Part shown: positions 46,799 to 60,398 of the stretch, one piece after another | Layout of the letters: every line of letters starts with the position of its first letter | Numbering within the stretch: position 1 is the first letter of the stretch | Assembly: GCA_024803745.1 (NCBI GenBank) | Contig: JANJXV010000004.1 | Location: forward strand, 50,601,858 to 50,665,857 | DNA from: Megascapheus bottae | Taxonomy: Eukaryota > Chordata > Mammalia > Rodentia > Geomyidae | Reading direction: 5' to 3' | DNA: 64,000 bases | The notes under the pieces: generated by a model | Seen by the model: the letters and a program-made list of their open reading frames with translations, nothing else | The model's database searches: none | What the model was told of the DNA's origin: nothing | Translations under genes and position numbers: made by a program

Positions 46799-49379
46799 TA
46801 AAAGCTGTTTTGTTTTTTGAAAGTACTTCAACATGATAACAATATTTGTATGTGAAAAGAAATAATAATTTCATTGGACCATGAGAGGAATATTAAATGA
46901 CTGACATAATGGACCAGACAACTTGGAAGATACTTCTGTTTTTGCCAGTGGATGATGAAAACAGAATTCACAGCACATGGGAGGGGGGAAGTGATTCAGC
47001 GATTCAACATTAACACTAAATCAATGATCATTTCTATTTCACCTAAGAGGAAGAAAGCTAAGTACTCTTACAGCAGCAACACTTTGAACTCTGCAATGAA
47101 TAGCAAAAGGCTTCAAAAAAAATAATCATGGTCAAGGACAAGTTCAGGATTTCTTACTTGCCATTGCAATTCTGATGCTGATGTACAGAGTAGGCTGAAC
47201 TAAAGTTCAAAGAAAATCTTGTAACATGTACCTCTGCCTCCTATTCCTAGTATATATGCTAATGAGTAATGTGCTTGGAGTTACAAGTCCTGAATGAGGA
47301 CTAGGAAAGAACCAATGAACAATGCTCTTGTTAATTTCACGTGGTGATAATTACATAGCTGACTGCACTGAAGGATAGCCCTGAAATTATCTAATTATCT
47401 CTTAAAGTACTAGATTTAGAGGGGCTGCAAAACGGCACTAACCAGAACTCTTTTTTCCAGAATTATAAAGGCATTACTTACAAAAATAAAATCCCATCCT
47501 TAAATGAAAATTATATATTAAACTTATGAGTCATCAGTAATCATTTTTGTTAACACATACATCTCCTATTTTCACCCTTTGCTGAATATTTTCAGCTACA
47601 ATGCAAACTGAGGGTAGATACTGAAGAAAAATATTGAAACAAAAAAAACTTCTAAATGCAAAATTCATGGCGACATTCACATTCCAGTCAATAGAGTGCA
47701 TGGTACCTGACAATTTCTCTAGCTGCTATACACTGAGCAACATCATCTGGGTCTTGTTTAAGTGTCCTGAATTAACTACACCTATTCTTGTCTTTGTTCT
47801 GCCACCGACACTCCATCCTCACTTTAAAAATATTGAGCAAGAGAAAAAATATTTTAATGAGAATTCTATGTTTGATTAAAATTAGCTGATGAGTTTTTTC
47901 TTGTGTTCCATGAATGAATATAATTAAATCTGTAAATAATAAATGATCTTTTCTGATTGGCATTGGGGTTAAAAGTAATATAAATAAATTCATCTGGTTG
48001 AACATAGATTTGCAGCATAAAAGTTTTATGGGTATAAGGAAAGCTAGTTGAGTATTGTGTAGATTGGCAACAATAGAATGGCTTCCTTAAGTGGGAAACA
48101 GCAGTGGAAAGTCTTAAATTTGATGATTTTGGAAAAGTAATCATATAGGTTATTTTTTTGCAATCTTTCATCCACATCAAGCAGAGTTCTATCAGCCATT
48201 ACCTGTGTATGTATTTCACAAATATTCCAGGTTTCTATTACTAAAGCCTGTGGTGTGCTTTTACTTTTAAAACTTACAAACAAAATTTGATGTGTTTATA
48301 GACTTTTACATATAACTAAGATAAGTACACTAGGATTTTTATCATATGGGATAGAAATGGATGTGTTTCCCTTCCTTCAAGAGACTCAGAAAAAAAAAAA
48401 AAACACTTTTAAGTAACCTTGATTCTAGTTTAACTTAGTATAAACTGTTCAAGTCTCACCATTTTGCTACAAAGTAAAATGAATAACAAAACAAATTTTA
48501 GGGAAACAAATAGAGAACAATAAAACCACATGTACAGAACTGGTATTCCTATAAATTACATGCTTATATACTGTTTCCCAATTTTTGAAATGGGGCAAAC
48601 AACTCATGAGCAGTTTAAAATGTGATATGAATTTATAGCTATTGTATTGAAATATAAATCCCACAGCAAATTATTTAAAATGAGCTGTAACTCTAATGTG
48701 ATATTTCTTTGTCAATATACCAGAGGTAGGCAATGTTTTTATAAAATATCAAAAAAGAATATCAGGCTAAAATACACTCTTTCCAGAGGAGTGAAATTTG
48801 CATCTTGCTTCAACACACATTTCCAGGAGTGCTTCCAGGGATCTTGTGGGCTGGAGATTTTATAGTAATTCCATGTTACACTTAGCTACTCACCACGTTC
48901 ATGTGAATTTACCAGAATTCTGTTTAACAAAATCAGCAGGAGCCTGGCACTACATGCAGATATGCTTTGCTTCACCTGACAAGTAAGCAAGGGCTAATAC
49001 ATGAGTTTTTCTTCCTATTTTGAGAGCTCCTCTTATCATAAAGAAGTATCTATTAGATAAGGTTTGGTATGAAGCCAGTGAGAACCTTTCAGTTCTGATG
49101 AAACAAATCCATCAAACAATATTATTCTCCAGATTTAAAGAAGAACAAATAATACTATATCTTTTTAAGCCAAAGACAAATTTTCAAAAATTATGAAAGA
49201 CATTTAGGAAAAATTAATGGAGAAGTAACCCAAAAGCTTGATTGGCAGTTTTGACCAGAAATACATGTGGAAGAAATGACAGAACCATGGCTTATAAGTG
49301 GTTTAGGAAATATAAATCAACTACTTATCTCTGAATCAGAATCGTAAAATGGACTTCCATATTTCCAAATGTTTGTTCT
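46799..49379. other. Intergenic stretch, no gene recognised
   Basis: 2.6 kb with no clear mobile element except an A15 run near 48390. Short open frames exist on both strands but have no recognisable protein features and overlap one another. Confidence 0.5.
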
Positions 49380-49665
49380 TCCTCCACTTTCCAAATATGG
49401 AATACCCTACCCTTCAAGACAACTCAAAAGCTATTTTCTCTCAGCTTTCACTGATACTAGAGCCAGAATTAATTCCCTTCCCCACTTTGCTTTCACTGCC
49501 AGCAATGTGATTATACAGCCATGTTCTCTTGGATTACTTATGTGTCTCTCTTCTCCTAGATCAAATGCTCCTGAAAGGTAGAAAGCCAAATTCGTTGTTT
49601 TCTGTCCTCAGGGACTTCAAAGTTTGTGGTACTCAGTAGACACTCTATAAATATTTTAGATTCCT
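49380..49665 (+). mobile_element. L2-like LINE 3' end relic
   Basis: CTGTCCTCAGGGACTTCAAA followed by GTACTCAGTAGACACTCTAT and AAATATTTTAGATTCC keeps the order of the old mammalian L2/MIR-type 3' end (shown elsewhere as ...GTAGGCACTCAATAAATATTTG). Very old; limits approximate. Confidence 0.55.
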
Positions 49666-50730
49666 TGAAGTGTAAATTAATTCAATTTTGTTTTTCTTAA
49701 AAGGTAACAAAGATCAGGTGCTCTGAAGGATAAATGAGGAGCAGTGAAGGTGGTGGTGAAAACTCTGTCGAGGGAGAAAAGTAATTTGGGAGCACGGATG
49801 GATGCTTCTGTGACAGGCAGGGACAGCAGGCATATCCCCAGGGAGAGGAAAGGCAAGGCACATCATTGAGATGTGAAATCTGCAAGGAACTGATTAGTAA
49901 ACAAGACCAGGAGAAGTATTTCCCAGATGTCCAGAAGGAAGTGGGGGTGGTATGGACTGTAAATATCTGGACAACATGAAAGGACTTGAAATCAAGTGGA
50001 AGACTCTAGACTTGAGAGAAGAGATGAACCATTACTTGTCAATGCTTCCTGTTATGAGGCTGGTGAGAATAGTTAGTAGCATGCAGAAGCATGGGATATG
50101 TGATTTTAATAACTTAAAATGATACCTATAAAAGGGACAACAAATTATCTTTCCTCTCTAAGGAAAGGACCTCTCATGCAAAACATATTGGTAATTTTAT
50201 GTTTTCAGCTACCAGTCTGCATGTTTTCTTAACATTCTTCATGAGAAGGCAGCAATAATTATGGATCATTTGTGACCTATAAATGAGTGAACCCTAGAAC
50301 CTGTACATTCATTTCCATTACTACATGTGTAATAATATATGTACTATTAGTGATATTTCTTCATGAAAAAGTTGTCAGACTGACTGATACTCAGAAAGTA
50401 CTTATAAAATGATCAAGTGCAAGAGTAAGTAGGCCATTAGTTCATATATATATATATATTGCATATACATATATAATTTATATGCATGTTTTTTTTCTAT
50501 TTAACATCCATAAACACAGTTGTCAATTCTGAGTAGCAATTTACTGACTAATATCTTGTAGACTACAACTTAAGTGTTTATGACCCCAAATCCATCTTTA
50601 TCTTTTATTCAAATTTAAAAAAAATCACTTGATGTGTCTCTCAAATCACTACCAGAATAGTCAGACTTCTTTCATTTGTGTATAGCTCCAATGGTATGTC
50701 TTAATTTTGCATGTAAAGGCTATTCACTGG
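49666..50730. other. Intergenic stretch, no gene recognised
   Basis: Purine-rich around 49720-50010, then AT-rich with an (AT)n run at 50442-50460. Nothing else identifiable. Confidence 0.5.
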
Positions 50731-50840
50731 AGCTGGAAGTGGTGCTATGGTTCAAGTGGTACAGCACTATCTTTGAGCAGAAAATGGCCAAGGGCAGTGC
50801 CTAAGCCCTGAGTTCAAGCTCCAGGACTGGGGAAAAAAAG
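50731..50840 (+). mobile_element. Single Geo-like monomer SINE
   Basis: GAGCTGGAAGTGGTGCTATG, GTTCAAGTGGTACAGCACTA, GCCCTGAGTTCAAGCTCCAG and an A-rich tail. Only the right monomer of the dimer is present. Imperfect flanks GGCTATTCACTGGA and GACTATCCAATGGA may be the target-site duplication. Confidence 0.82.
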
Positions 50841-51631
50841 ACTATCCAATGGAACTGAATCTTAAAAACTCAACCTACAGAGTTGTATCTCAGATAATTT
50901 AGGCTGAGTTTAGTCATTCTGAGACCATAGATTCTTAGTATCTTCATAACATATCTACAAAATTTGAGAGACCTCAGTATTCAAGAATCTCATATGAGGT
51001 GATTGTATAAAAGCATTATGGTTATGTTCAGTTAACTGCTCATAAATTTGGAATATATGTGTACAAACACACACACATATAGTCATTCTAATAGTTAAAA
51101 TATGGCTCCTGTCATTGTAGATTCTTATTTCTTTTCCTCTTAAATGATATTGCTTATTTTCCTCATCTTATGTTTATTTCTCTTTTTTAGCAAAACATCT
51201 GTAAGTCTCTAGTAACATATACATAGTATTTAGCCTGTTTTCCTGTGCTTAACATTCTTAAACTATACACCTTCATGGCTTATTCTGTTTCTTTAGGTTT
51301 CCTAAGTATACTAAGGTACTCACATGGTGATGGTTTCTGTCCTCTGCTCCCCGACTACCAGTAGACCCTGCTCTCTGACTCAGAAGGTAGAGAGGTTGTC
51401 TTGACACTCACTTATGCTATTGGAAAAATTGAAGTTCTTCCACTAAAAATCTGAATTTCATGATGGTTTTGTAATCAGTGGTAGAGGTAATTCAGTAGTG
51501 GATATATCAATATATTTCTTACTTTCCTTTCTTAAATAGAATCTAGTGTCCCATTTAATAAGTTAAAACTATTATGTTGAGATCCAAGAAGAAACTGCAT
51601 ACATAGCATAATAAAAAAAAAAACTAAGAGA
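50841..51631. other. Intergenic stretch, no gene recognised
   Basis: About 800 bases, AT-rich, without recognisable features. Confidence 0.5.
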
Positions 51632-51812
51632 GGGCTGGGAGTTTGGCCTAGTGGTATTGTGCTCACCTAGCATGCACAAAGACCCAGGTTCTATTCCTAG
51701 GTACCACATACATAGAAAAGAGCTGTAAATGGTGCTGTGGCTCAAGTGATAGAGCTCTAAGCTTGCAAAAACCCAAGGAGCCCAAGCCCAGGACTGGCAA
51801 AAAAAAAAAAAA
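51632..51812 (+). mobile_element. Dimeric SINE (IDL-Geo type)
   Basis: GGGCTGGGAGTTTGGCCTAG, AGGTTCTATTCCTAGGTACC, GTGCTGTGGCTCAAGTGATA and CCCAGGACTGGC with an A-tail. The right monomer has lost about 20 bases before the CAAGCCCAGG end. Confidence 0.9.
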
Positions 51813-53411
51813 CCTAAAAAAGAAAAAAAGAAAACAAACTACAAATTCTCAGCATTAGAAGTAGATGTCCTAGATTTACTGATTGCTTGACATTTGGCAG
51901 AACGTTTTAATTGCATTAAACTCAATTTCTACATTTATTCTACCAAAGATGTCTGTCTTGTTTTTTAGCCTCCAATGACTTTATGAAGATTACATGAAAA
52001 TCAAATAGAAACACAAGTTCTTAATAATATTAAGTAATCTTGGTGATTTCATCTTTTTTTCTCAAAAAAAAGATTGCCATCATCTTGCTAATTGTCTTCT
52101 CATATACATTCATTTAGCCTCATTAATTCTAAAGGATGTACATAGGAAAAAGCATTGATGTTTTCTTATTTAGAAGTGTGTGTTGTATTTTCTTGTTATT
52201 TCATTTTCTAACTTCCTTGTGACTTTTCAGGCCTCACATCTTGGATGCTGCCTAGCTCATGAATGTCTCAATAATCAATCACTTCTTTGCTTTTGCTTCA
52301 GTGGCTTGCAATCAAGCAAAGGCTCAAGTTGAATTTTTTTTGTTTATTTTTGTTTTTTAGCTACTGAGGCTTCTAGTGATCTTGCAGCATGTAACTTACA
52401 AGGTCTCTTAATCTTATAAACTAAATCATGTCCTTTCTCTCCCCAAAGTGCATTCCATGTATCTGCTCTGTCAGTTCACCTGGTGTTGTTGAACTTCGTT
52501 AATTCTCTGTGTTAGCCCCTAGGTTACAGAGAGTGGGTTATTCAATACCTGTGGAAGCTGCCAGAACTTCACAACTGTAACTTCTGCATAAATAAATAAC
52601 GTTTGCCTGTTCCATACTGCCCCAGGCTACAGCAAAGCTTGATTTCTCCATGTTAAGCTTGTTTACCACATGTCTAATCTTGCTTGTCTCCACTATGTGG
52701 AGAGTGTTAGGAAAGGTTTTTTTTTGACCTGTGGTTGGTTCATCTTTAAATGTTAGCTGGAAGAGTAGGGCAGAATAATAAGAGTTGAAATATGACTAAA
52801 GTAGGAGGTCAATATTATTTTTGCTTTATATAATTTTGCAGGATTATAACTTGAACAAAATAGTCACATCTGATTTGACCATGTCAGACCCATTTTGATC
52901 CTTCTCACCAAGTCAGATGATTTTAAAATAATGAAACATGGCCAATGTTTTTGAGAATTACTTTTGTGTCTGTGGCTACACCTTGAATTTTCAAATGACT
53001 CCCTCAAGCAAAAATAGATTTCATTACCACATTTCAATGTTAAGGCATTTCAAATAAATAGAAATGTACATGTAAATAGAACTAAACTACAAATTATTGT
53101 GACTGAAAACTAAGTACTGAATTAGAATTAAAGAAATATACTTAAAAATGTTAGAAAAACCACACTAGTGTGGTGGCTTTACCATTTTGATTATAAAATA
53201 TTTAATGCAATTATATACAAATGCATGCAGGTTCTTAAGATGTATGGGATCTTTTTCTTGTTTTACATTTTTGGTATTTTAAAGAGCCTGCAAATCTGTT
53301 TACTTTTAGCTATCCAATTAACATCATTTCTTCTTAATTTAATTTCATAAAAACTTATCAGTATGCAATGCCAATTCATATTTTCACTTCACAAGTATGT
53401 TTTAAATCTTT
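51813..53411. other. Intergenic stretch, no gene recognised
   Basis: 1.6 kb. No mobile element or gene could be named with confidence. Confidence 0.5.
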
Positions 53412-53640
53412 TGCCAATGGCTTGCATCTGTAATCCTAGATACTCAGGAGGCTGAGATCTGAGGATTGATGTTTAAAGTCACCCAAGGAGGAAAAATCCA
53501 TGAGTTTCTTGTCACCAATTATTCACCCAAAAATTGGAAGTGAAGCTATGGCTCAAGAATGACAGTACTGTTTTGAGCCAGAAAGCTAAGGTAGACAAAC
53601 CTGGCCTTGAATTAAAGCCCCAGACCTGGAAAAAAAAATA
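53412..53640 (+). mobile_element. Diverged B1-like/Geo-like dimeric SINE
   Basis: TGGCTTGCATCTGTAATCCT, AGGCTGAGATCTGAGG, GAAGCTATGGCTCAAGAATG and AAAGCCCCAGACCTGG, then an A-rich tail that runs into a purine tract. Confidence 0.82.
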
Positions 53641-53714
53641 ACAACAGAAAATGAGAAAGAGAAGGAAGAGGAGGAGGGGGAAGAGGAAGAGGGAAAGGGG
53701 AAAGGAGAGCAAGG
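53641..53714. repeat. Polypurine tract (GGAA/GAGG)n after a SINE tail
   Basis: About 70 bases of almost only A and G (GAAGGAAGAGGAGGAGGGGG and similar), probably grown from the SINE A-tail. Confidence 0.9.
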
Positions 53715-55185
53715 CTAAAATTATAGAAGAGTAAATGATAGAATATGTACAGATGCTGGAAAATATCTTTTATGGAACTCGAAGACAGTGGAGTTGTTTA
53801 AAATAATTATTAAAAACATTTTTGAATCCCAACTGTGAATCCATTGCTCTCAATTGGTAGGGAAGCATGGTTGGGTTATGACACAGACATAAGCCAGCTT
53901 AACTTCAAACTCATGATGTATTGATGGCATTTTCTGAGGAGCCATATCTGCATCCAAAGAATCTAAGTCAGAAAGATATACCTAATCCCTAACTTGCCAA
54001 CCAATATACCAAATATGTTTCCAAAAATTTAGGGTAGCTCAGTTGACCCTAGTACTTATGTCTGGCAAAGGAAGAACTTAGATGATGGAGGAAAATAGTA
54101 AAGATGATAGGAAAGTTGATTAGAATAGAAATATTACAGAATAAGAGGGCATAGGGCATAAATATACTACAGGAACACATCACTTCTGCCCATCTCAGCC
54201 ATCTTTCATTGTCTCCCTCTTACAGAAATTGCCCTTGGGTTTAAATGGATAGAGTTAGAGTCCTTGAAGAAGGTTGCTTTCTGATTTGTGGGTTGCCTGT
54301 TTCCTGTAAGATCTTAGCATCAAAGAATTTATGTCCCAACCTTATTTTCTTGCAATTTAGTACTTTTTATCTTGTCATTTTGTGATAATCCCCTTTCCCC
54401 ATTTCATTTTCAGGCAGTTTATGTTTTATTAGATTAAACTGCCATCTCCAAGCTTCATAGGTCATCATTTCCTAATTGGGCTCTTTCTACGTACTAGTTT
54501 GTCTCGGACACATTTTGTTGTAGTGAACAATATAGGCCTCTCATATGGCACTAAGGAATACTCTCAAACTTTTTGAACCTCTTTCGTTGATAGGAAAATA
54601 GAGATAAAACAGTCCTGCTTCAAAACAATGCTCTGGTCAAAACTGAAATATCCTGGCATATTGCTTGCTCATGGAACCTGCCGTGGTTTTTTTTTTCTTT
54701 CTCTGCAATGGACTCAAACAAGAACTTGAAAAGATAAGAAGAGTAAAAAGTGTGTGTATCCTTTGTCAGTGAAGGTCTGTTCTCAGTGATAGGAGTACTG
54801 GCACCAGACACAGGTGTAGTGACAACCACATCCCCACAGTAACAAGAAATCACCCTTCCCAAGCTCTCCTCCCAAGGATTCTGGGAGTAGAGATAATTCT
54901 CTCCCAATGTTGTCTTACTAGTAAGACACAGGATATAATTAAGATGTCAAACCTCTAAAGATGTAGCAACACTCTTAGAATCACTTAAAATCAAAAGTAA
55001 GTATATTCTAAAACCCAGCTGACATCACCAATGTACAGAATTCAAGTAGGACAAGAAAAAAAATGCTAGGTAAAATACATAAAAAGGCATTCAGTTGTTG
55101 AGGCAGTGGTGTCATTAGTCAAACAATGATACTGAGCTAAGAGTTAGTTCTCTATTTTTCTCTTTCTCTCTCTCTATTACTGTAG
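53715..55185. other. Intergenic stretch, no gene recognised
   Basis: 1.5 kb. Contains a short CT run near 55157-55175. No supported gene or mobile element. Confidence 0.5.
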
Positions 55186-55505
55186 CAGTTAGGACTCAGC
55201 ACAGAAGCCTATACATATATTCCCAGCTACTAAGAATTTACAGAGTAGGAGGATAACATTTTGAGCCCAACTGAAACAAAAATGTTAGGGAAAACCTTTC
55301 ATCAATAGCTGGGTATAGGATATAACCTATCACACAATCTATGCAGAAATGTAAGTAGGGCATAGGCTTGCACAACAGCAGAAAACACTATTCACAAATC
55401 ATCTAAAACATCAAAAAAGGTTTTGGGGCATGGTTCAGGTGATAGTGTGACCACCTAACAAGCACCACATCTTGAATTGAGACCACCATGCTGAGAAAAA
55501 AAGTT
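55186..55505 (+). mobile_element. Old SINE relics (B1-like then ID-like)
   Basis: TATATTCCCAGCTACTAAGA suggests a 7SL-like monomer. GGGGCATGGTTCAGGTGATA followed by GACCACCTAACAAGC suggests an ID/tRNA-Ala-like one. Both are heavily diverged. Confidence 0.45.
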
Positions 55506-55971
55506 AAAAAATGAGATAATTGAATAGGGCGTATGCCAGCGTTATAAGAGCTTGGCTTTTGTCATAACATAGAATCTAATATCACAGATTCTATGGAATA
55601 GGCAGTAACACAACTATGCTGAAAACTCAATATTATTCAGTCATGAACAAATGCAAACCAAAGAAATAAAAAGAGAATTATGATATGTAGCTTAATTTTC
55701 AAAAAAGTAAGAAAATCACCTTGGCTTTCTAAAACTATATAGGTTTATAAAACCTATTTTCTAAATAGCTGTAGGCAGAATCATGAGGATTACAGAAAAA
55801 CACAATATGCTTACTCTTTATCTCTTGGTATCTATTCAATATCCTGTCACTGGTAGGAAAATAATATCTTGACCTCATGCACAGTTCCGAATATAAAAGG
55901 CAAGCTATCTGCATAACTAATCACAGAGCTGCAGCTAAGCAACAAAAGGCATGTCAAGAAACTCTCTTGAG

Positions 55972-56055
55972 CAGGGATGTGGTTCAGTTATAATGTGGGT
56001 AGCATTCTTGAAAATCTAAGTTCAATGCCTAGCACCAAAGAGGAGGAGAAAATAT
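55972..56055 (+). mobile_element. ID-like SINE monomer
   Basis: CAGGGATGTGGTTCAGTTAT, AAGTTCAATGCCTAGCACCA and an AGGAGGAGAA tail keep the A-box and B-box order of a tRNA-Ala-derived ID element. Confidence 0.65.
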
Positions 56056-59000
56056 TTTAAAATGTGGGCATGTAATATCTAGGTGAATGGCTGACACTGA
56101 ACTCATAATGATAGCACTGCCACTTTGTCCTCAGCAAAATTCATATTTGAAATACTGTAAAAACCTTAAAATTGTCTTTTAAGAGCAGTTGAATTTCTCT
56201 ATCTTTTACTAAGAAATATGAAACCAAATATTCACAATTTATTATTTATATCTCACATTTATATGTTATTCATACATTACTATTATGTTTATTGTTTCTA
56301 TGGTATGATTTTGTGGGGAATTCTTACTTCATTTGGCAATATTCCCACATATTTGTGAAGCTTTCATTCAGAACATTTTGGATTTGTTTGCATTTCCTTG
56401 GAGGACAGTTTTGAGTCTTGCTTGAAAGAATTTATTTATGAAAACATTTCATGCCTTAAATATTTCTCAAGGAAAATTCATGCTAGATAATTTGGGAACA
56501 ATTTAAAGATCACAAGGAAAGTTTTCATTGCTTTGAGATAAACTATGTACAATCAGAGAACATGACATTTATAAGTCTAATTTTACCATAATTTCTATTT
56601 CCAACTCAAATAACTCTGATGGTGTTATGAAAAGTATTTACAAATTGCCTACAGAGATTTGCAAATTAATAGAAGCATAATCAGCCAAAACACTAGGACA
56701 AGAAGCATTAAGACATTAGATAGAGAATCCTTTGTCAGAAATTTTGCTGAACTTGGAAAATAAACTTTGACATAATTCTACTTCAAAACAATTATCTAAG
56801 GAGGGGGAAAGTTTCCTTAACCTATATTTGAAAGCTAAATTCTCATGGCTGAGTAAGTTATGCTACAGATTTTAGAATTAGTCTTTAGTATTCTACAGTG
56901 AGAAACAGGGAAAAACACTATTATTTCATGAATTTTTACAAACTCAAAAAATGAATTCAGATTATCCCCAGGATGATTCTGTAACAATGATAAACATATC
57001 TCTGTTGATCCCAAAGGATGAGCTCAACTTCTCATTTCTTGGATAAAGAAAATTAACATAATTTAGATGAATATTCTTCCAGGACTATCACTCCATTATA
57101 AACATGTCTAAAGCTCTGTGAAAAATCATGAGGTATGAGCAGTTGTTTCAGTTTTCTCCCCTGAGGTTATTAGGAGTGGAGATACAGAGATTTGCAGATG
57201 ATATCATTTGTAAAATTGTCTTTAACTTAGGAAATTTCTGGAATAGTATTATTTAGATTATCCAAGTCATATGCAAGGCAGTAGCTCCCCACCTAACAGT
57301 GCTGCACAATATGATTTTCTGGATACTTTTATAATCACTGAATTAGGTATCTACAAGAACACTATTGTATCTAGCATTTTGATTTTTCAATATTAAGGTT
57401 TCAAAATCATTTCTACATTTTGCCCTATTACTGATATTTTAATGTTTTTATTATACAAATAACAGAGTGAAGATATCTTTATGTTAATAGAGTACAAATG
57501 TATACACAGAAAGGCTTTAGTCTTTCCTAACAAATTTTTAGGATAAGGAAATGGATGCCTGAACACTCCAAAATTAAATAACTTCCTCAAAAGCTTATTG
57601 ATGTAAAAAAAAGAAATATTTTCTGCAGTGTCCTAGTTTGGTATAGTTCAATCTTACTTTTGAGATGTGTCTGATACTGTATCTTTTACTAGTAAGTACT
57701 TTGAAAGTATTTTGGTGTCTCTCTATGCTCTAGATATGAAAAGATTGAAATCTGGATGATCACAACAATCTCAAGGTGCAGTTTTTCTGGGTAATAGTGT
57801 GAATAAAATGATACCAACAGTCAGAATAATTATTATCACTGCTCAACATAGTAGTTTGAATGGATATCTGATGTGTCAGCTTTGATGTGAGTACACATAT
57901 CAGTTCTATAATGCTCCCCCCCTTCCAAAGAGACAAGTTCAACAAGAGCTCTTTAGCAGTCATGAGGCTGAGAAAGGTTATACAGTTGCCTGATATCTCT
58001 GTCACCATCCTGTCACCCAGCTCTTAATATAATACTTAGCAAATAATTGTCAGCAAAGAGCCAGAGAAGGCCTCCTAGGACAACCTTATAGATGAGAAGG
58101 ATATTCTCTCACAATGGCGATGTAACTGAATTCTACAGTTTCCTAATGACAGATCCAAATGAGACTTCCCACCATGTAGTTACTAAAATATCACTTGCCC
58201 TTCCTCCACTTTATATTCAATCAACATACGAATAATTGTTTTTTAATTCAGATTACATTTTTCTTACATAGAGAACACAAATAATTTAAGACATATTCTC
58301 AGAAAGGAAAAATGTCTTCTTTTTTCTAATATGCTGAGGCAGGTGTGAGACTTTTACTGCTCTGTTCTTATATCTAGGGTTGCCCTAGCCAACACGAACA
58401 CTGTGCTATTCTCCAAGGAATTCAAAGAGAAAGAAAGCCTTGTTCATATAAGATCCGTTTTTATTCTGTCTTTAATTTGACATTTCAGAACTCTGGCTCC
58501 TGGGTACTAGGTTAGATCTTTTTCCTTATAACTCGATGTCTGTGTTGTTTTATCTTGTCTTTCACAAATTTTCCTCTTCCAGGGGATTAGCAAAATTTCT
58601 TATTATAGCTAATTATATAAGGTATTTAAAAATCACCTAGAAGAAGTACATAATTGCAGGTGATTTCCGACACTATATTAGAATTTGGGTGAGGGGGATA
58701 CATAATTCTTCAAATGTCCTTGAGTTATCAAGTCCTGACCGCTGTATGGTAGTAAGAAACAAGAGAAATGACAGTCACTTTTTGTGTTCAGTCAGTATAT
58801 CTGGGCATTTAGGTTAATACCATTCCCAAAGACTGTTTACCTAAATGTGTGTCAACTTCTTCATTCACCACCCAGCCTTTTGTATTTCACACTCTATGGA
58901 GCAAGAAACAAGGAACTTTTTACTACAGTATAACAAGGGAACTAAGTAGTTAAACTATCTTCCCTGCTGGTAGATGGACCCACCCATGGCTCAGGAGAAT

Positions 59001-60171
59001 TGCAGTGGGCTGGGTTTTGCGCATTCTGTGTATCTTCTTGTTTTAAGGAAACACTATGCCTCAGGAGCTCAGGTGTTGGTGTCTCTTTGCAGAAACGTAA
59101 ATAGCACTGTATTCTGGACATGGCTTCTCTACCTTATGATGAGGTTTTCATTCATGTCATTCTGCCCTTGCTAAACATCCAGACAACTCAATAAAATAGA
59201 TACTATGTAGAAGGGAGATGGTGTATGTTGGAGCAGATTGTAGTGATGAAATGGTGACATTATATGACATACTTTGAAGGCTGGAACATCAGACTTAATA
59301 ATGATTGTAAGTAGGAAGTGAACTGAAGAGGCAGAAAGGAAGCTTCAGCCCAGAGGACCATGCAGACACCAAGTCACCTACAGTAAAGTTGATCATCTGC
59401 AAGCTGATGGCTGACTCTCCTGGGAAGGGACAGCACATGTCCTTGAGCAAGGGGGTTTATATGGTTAGGAGTTTGGGGGTGTCACCAACTTTGGGAAAAG
59501 GCCATGTTTACAGCAGGGCCTAGCATCATGGTGTGGTTCACAAGGTGAAGGAGGTTAGGCTAACAGAAGAGTAAGAAAAGATTTCTAGGCTTGAAAAAAT
59601 GGAAAAATATCAAAGGAAATGTCCTTTTAACTAGTGAGGTACTGGAAGAAGAGACCATTTGGAGTCAGATAGAAAAGTATTTTCATTTATAGATGTTAAG
59701 TTAGTAGCAACAAAGGATATTTAAGTGGTAGTGACAAGAAACAGTTTAATGATACCTAGAATTTATGACAGGAAGTGGGGCTGCAGAATAATAACTCTAG
59801 GAGGCAAAGCAAAGGAATGAACTCCAGCAAGGGGTAAATGTGGATAGAAAAAGAAGACAAAGACATAGTAGGGATGCTCTAGTGAGAAAAGAAGCCATCA
59901 CAGGGAAATAAGGAGGAGCAGCTATGTAGGTAGGAAAGAAACCAGAAAAACATCCCAGAAGACAGGAGCAAAGACATTTGAATGTGGAAAGGAATGTTCA
60001 ACTCTCCCAAATGTCAAGGGTAAATCAAATAATATGAGAATTGGGAATAAACCATAATACCATGGATACAGCAATGGATACATGTAGCTTGGAATAGGTT
60101 CAAGAAATTATAGATAAGTAATTGAAGAATTGAGGTTAAGTTTCCTCCTTGAAAGATATATGTTTTGTTAT
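56056..60171. other. Intergenic stretch, no gene recognised
   Basis: 4.1 kb with no clear SINE or L1. 59280-60000 is richer in purines. Open frames are short and unconvincing. Confidence 0.5.
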
Positions 60172-60398
60172 TTTTGTTGGAGGGTTGAACCTGGAGCTTG
60201 GGCATAATCCTTGAACTCAAGGCTACTTGTACTCAAGGCTACTCTACCACTGAAGCCACAGGTCCACTTCAAGCTTTCTGGTAGTTTAATGGAGTTAGGA
60301 ATTTCATAGATTTTCCTGTGTTCGCTGGCTTTGACCCACAGTCCCCAGATCTCAGGCTGCTAAGTAGCTAGAATTATAGATGTAAGCCACTAGCATCC
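60172..60398 (-). mobile_element. B1-like/Geo-like dimeric SINE, antisense
   Basis: GGAGGGTTGAACCTGGAGC, CTACTCTACCACTGAAGCC, TGGTAGTTTAATGGAGTTAG, CGCTGGCTTTGACCCACAG and GCTAAGTAGCTAGAATTATA. The segment ACTCAAGGCTACT is duplicated in tandem (about 60215-60243). Confidence 0.83.
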
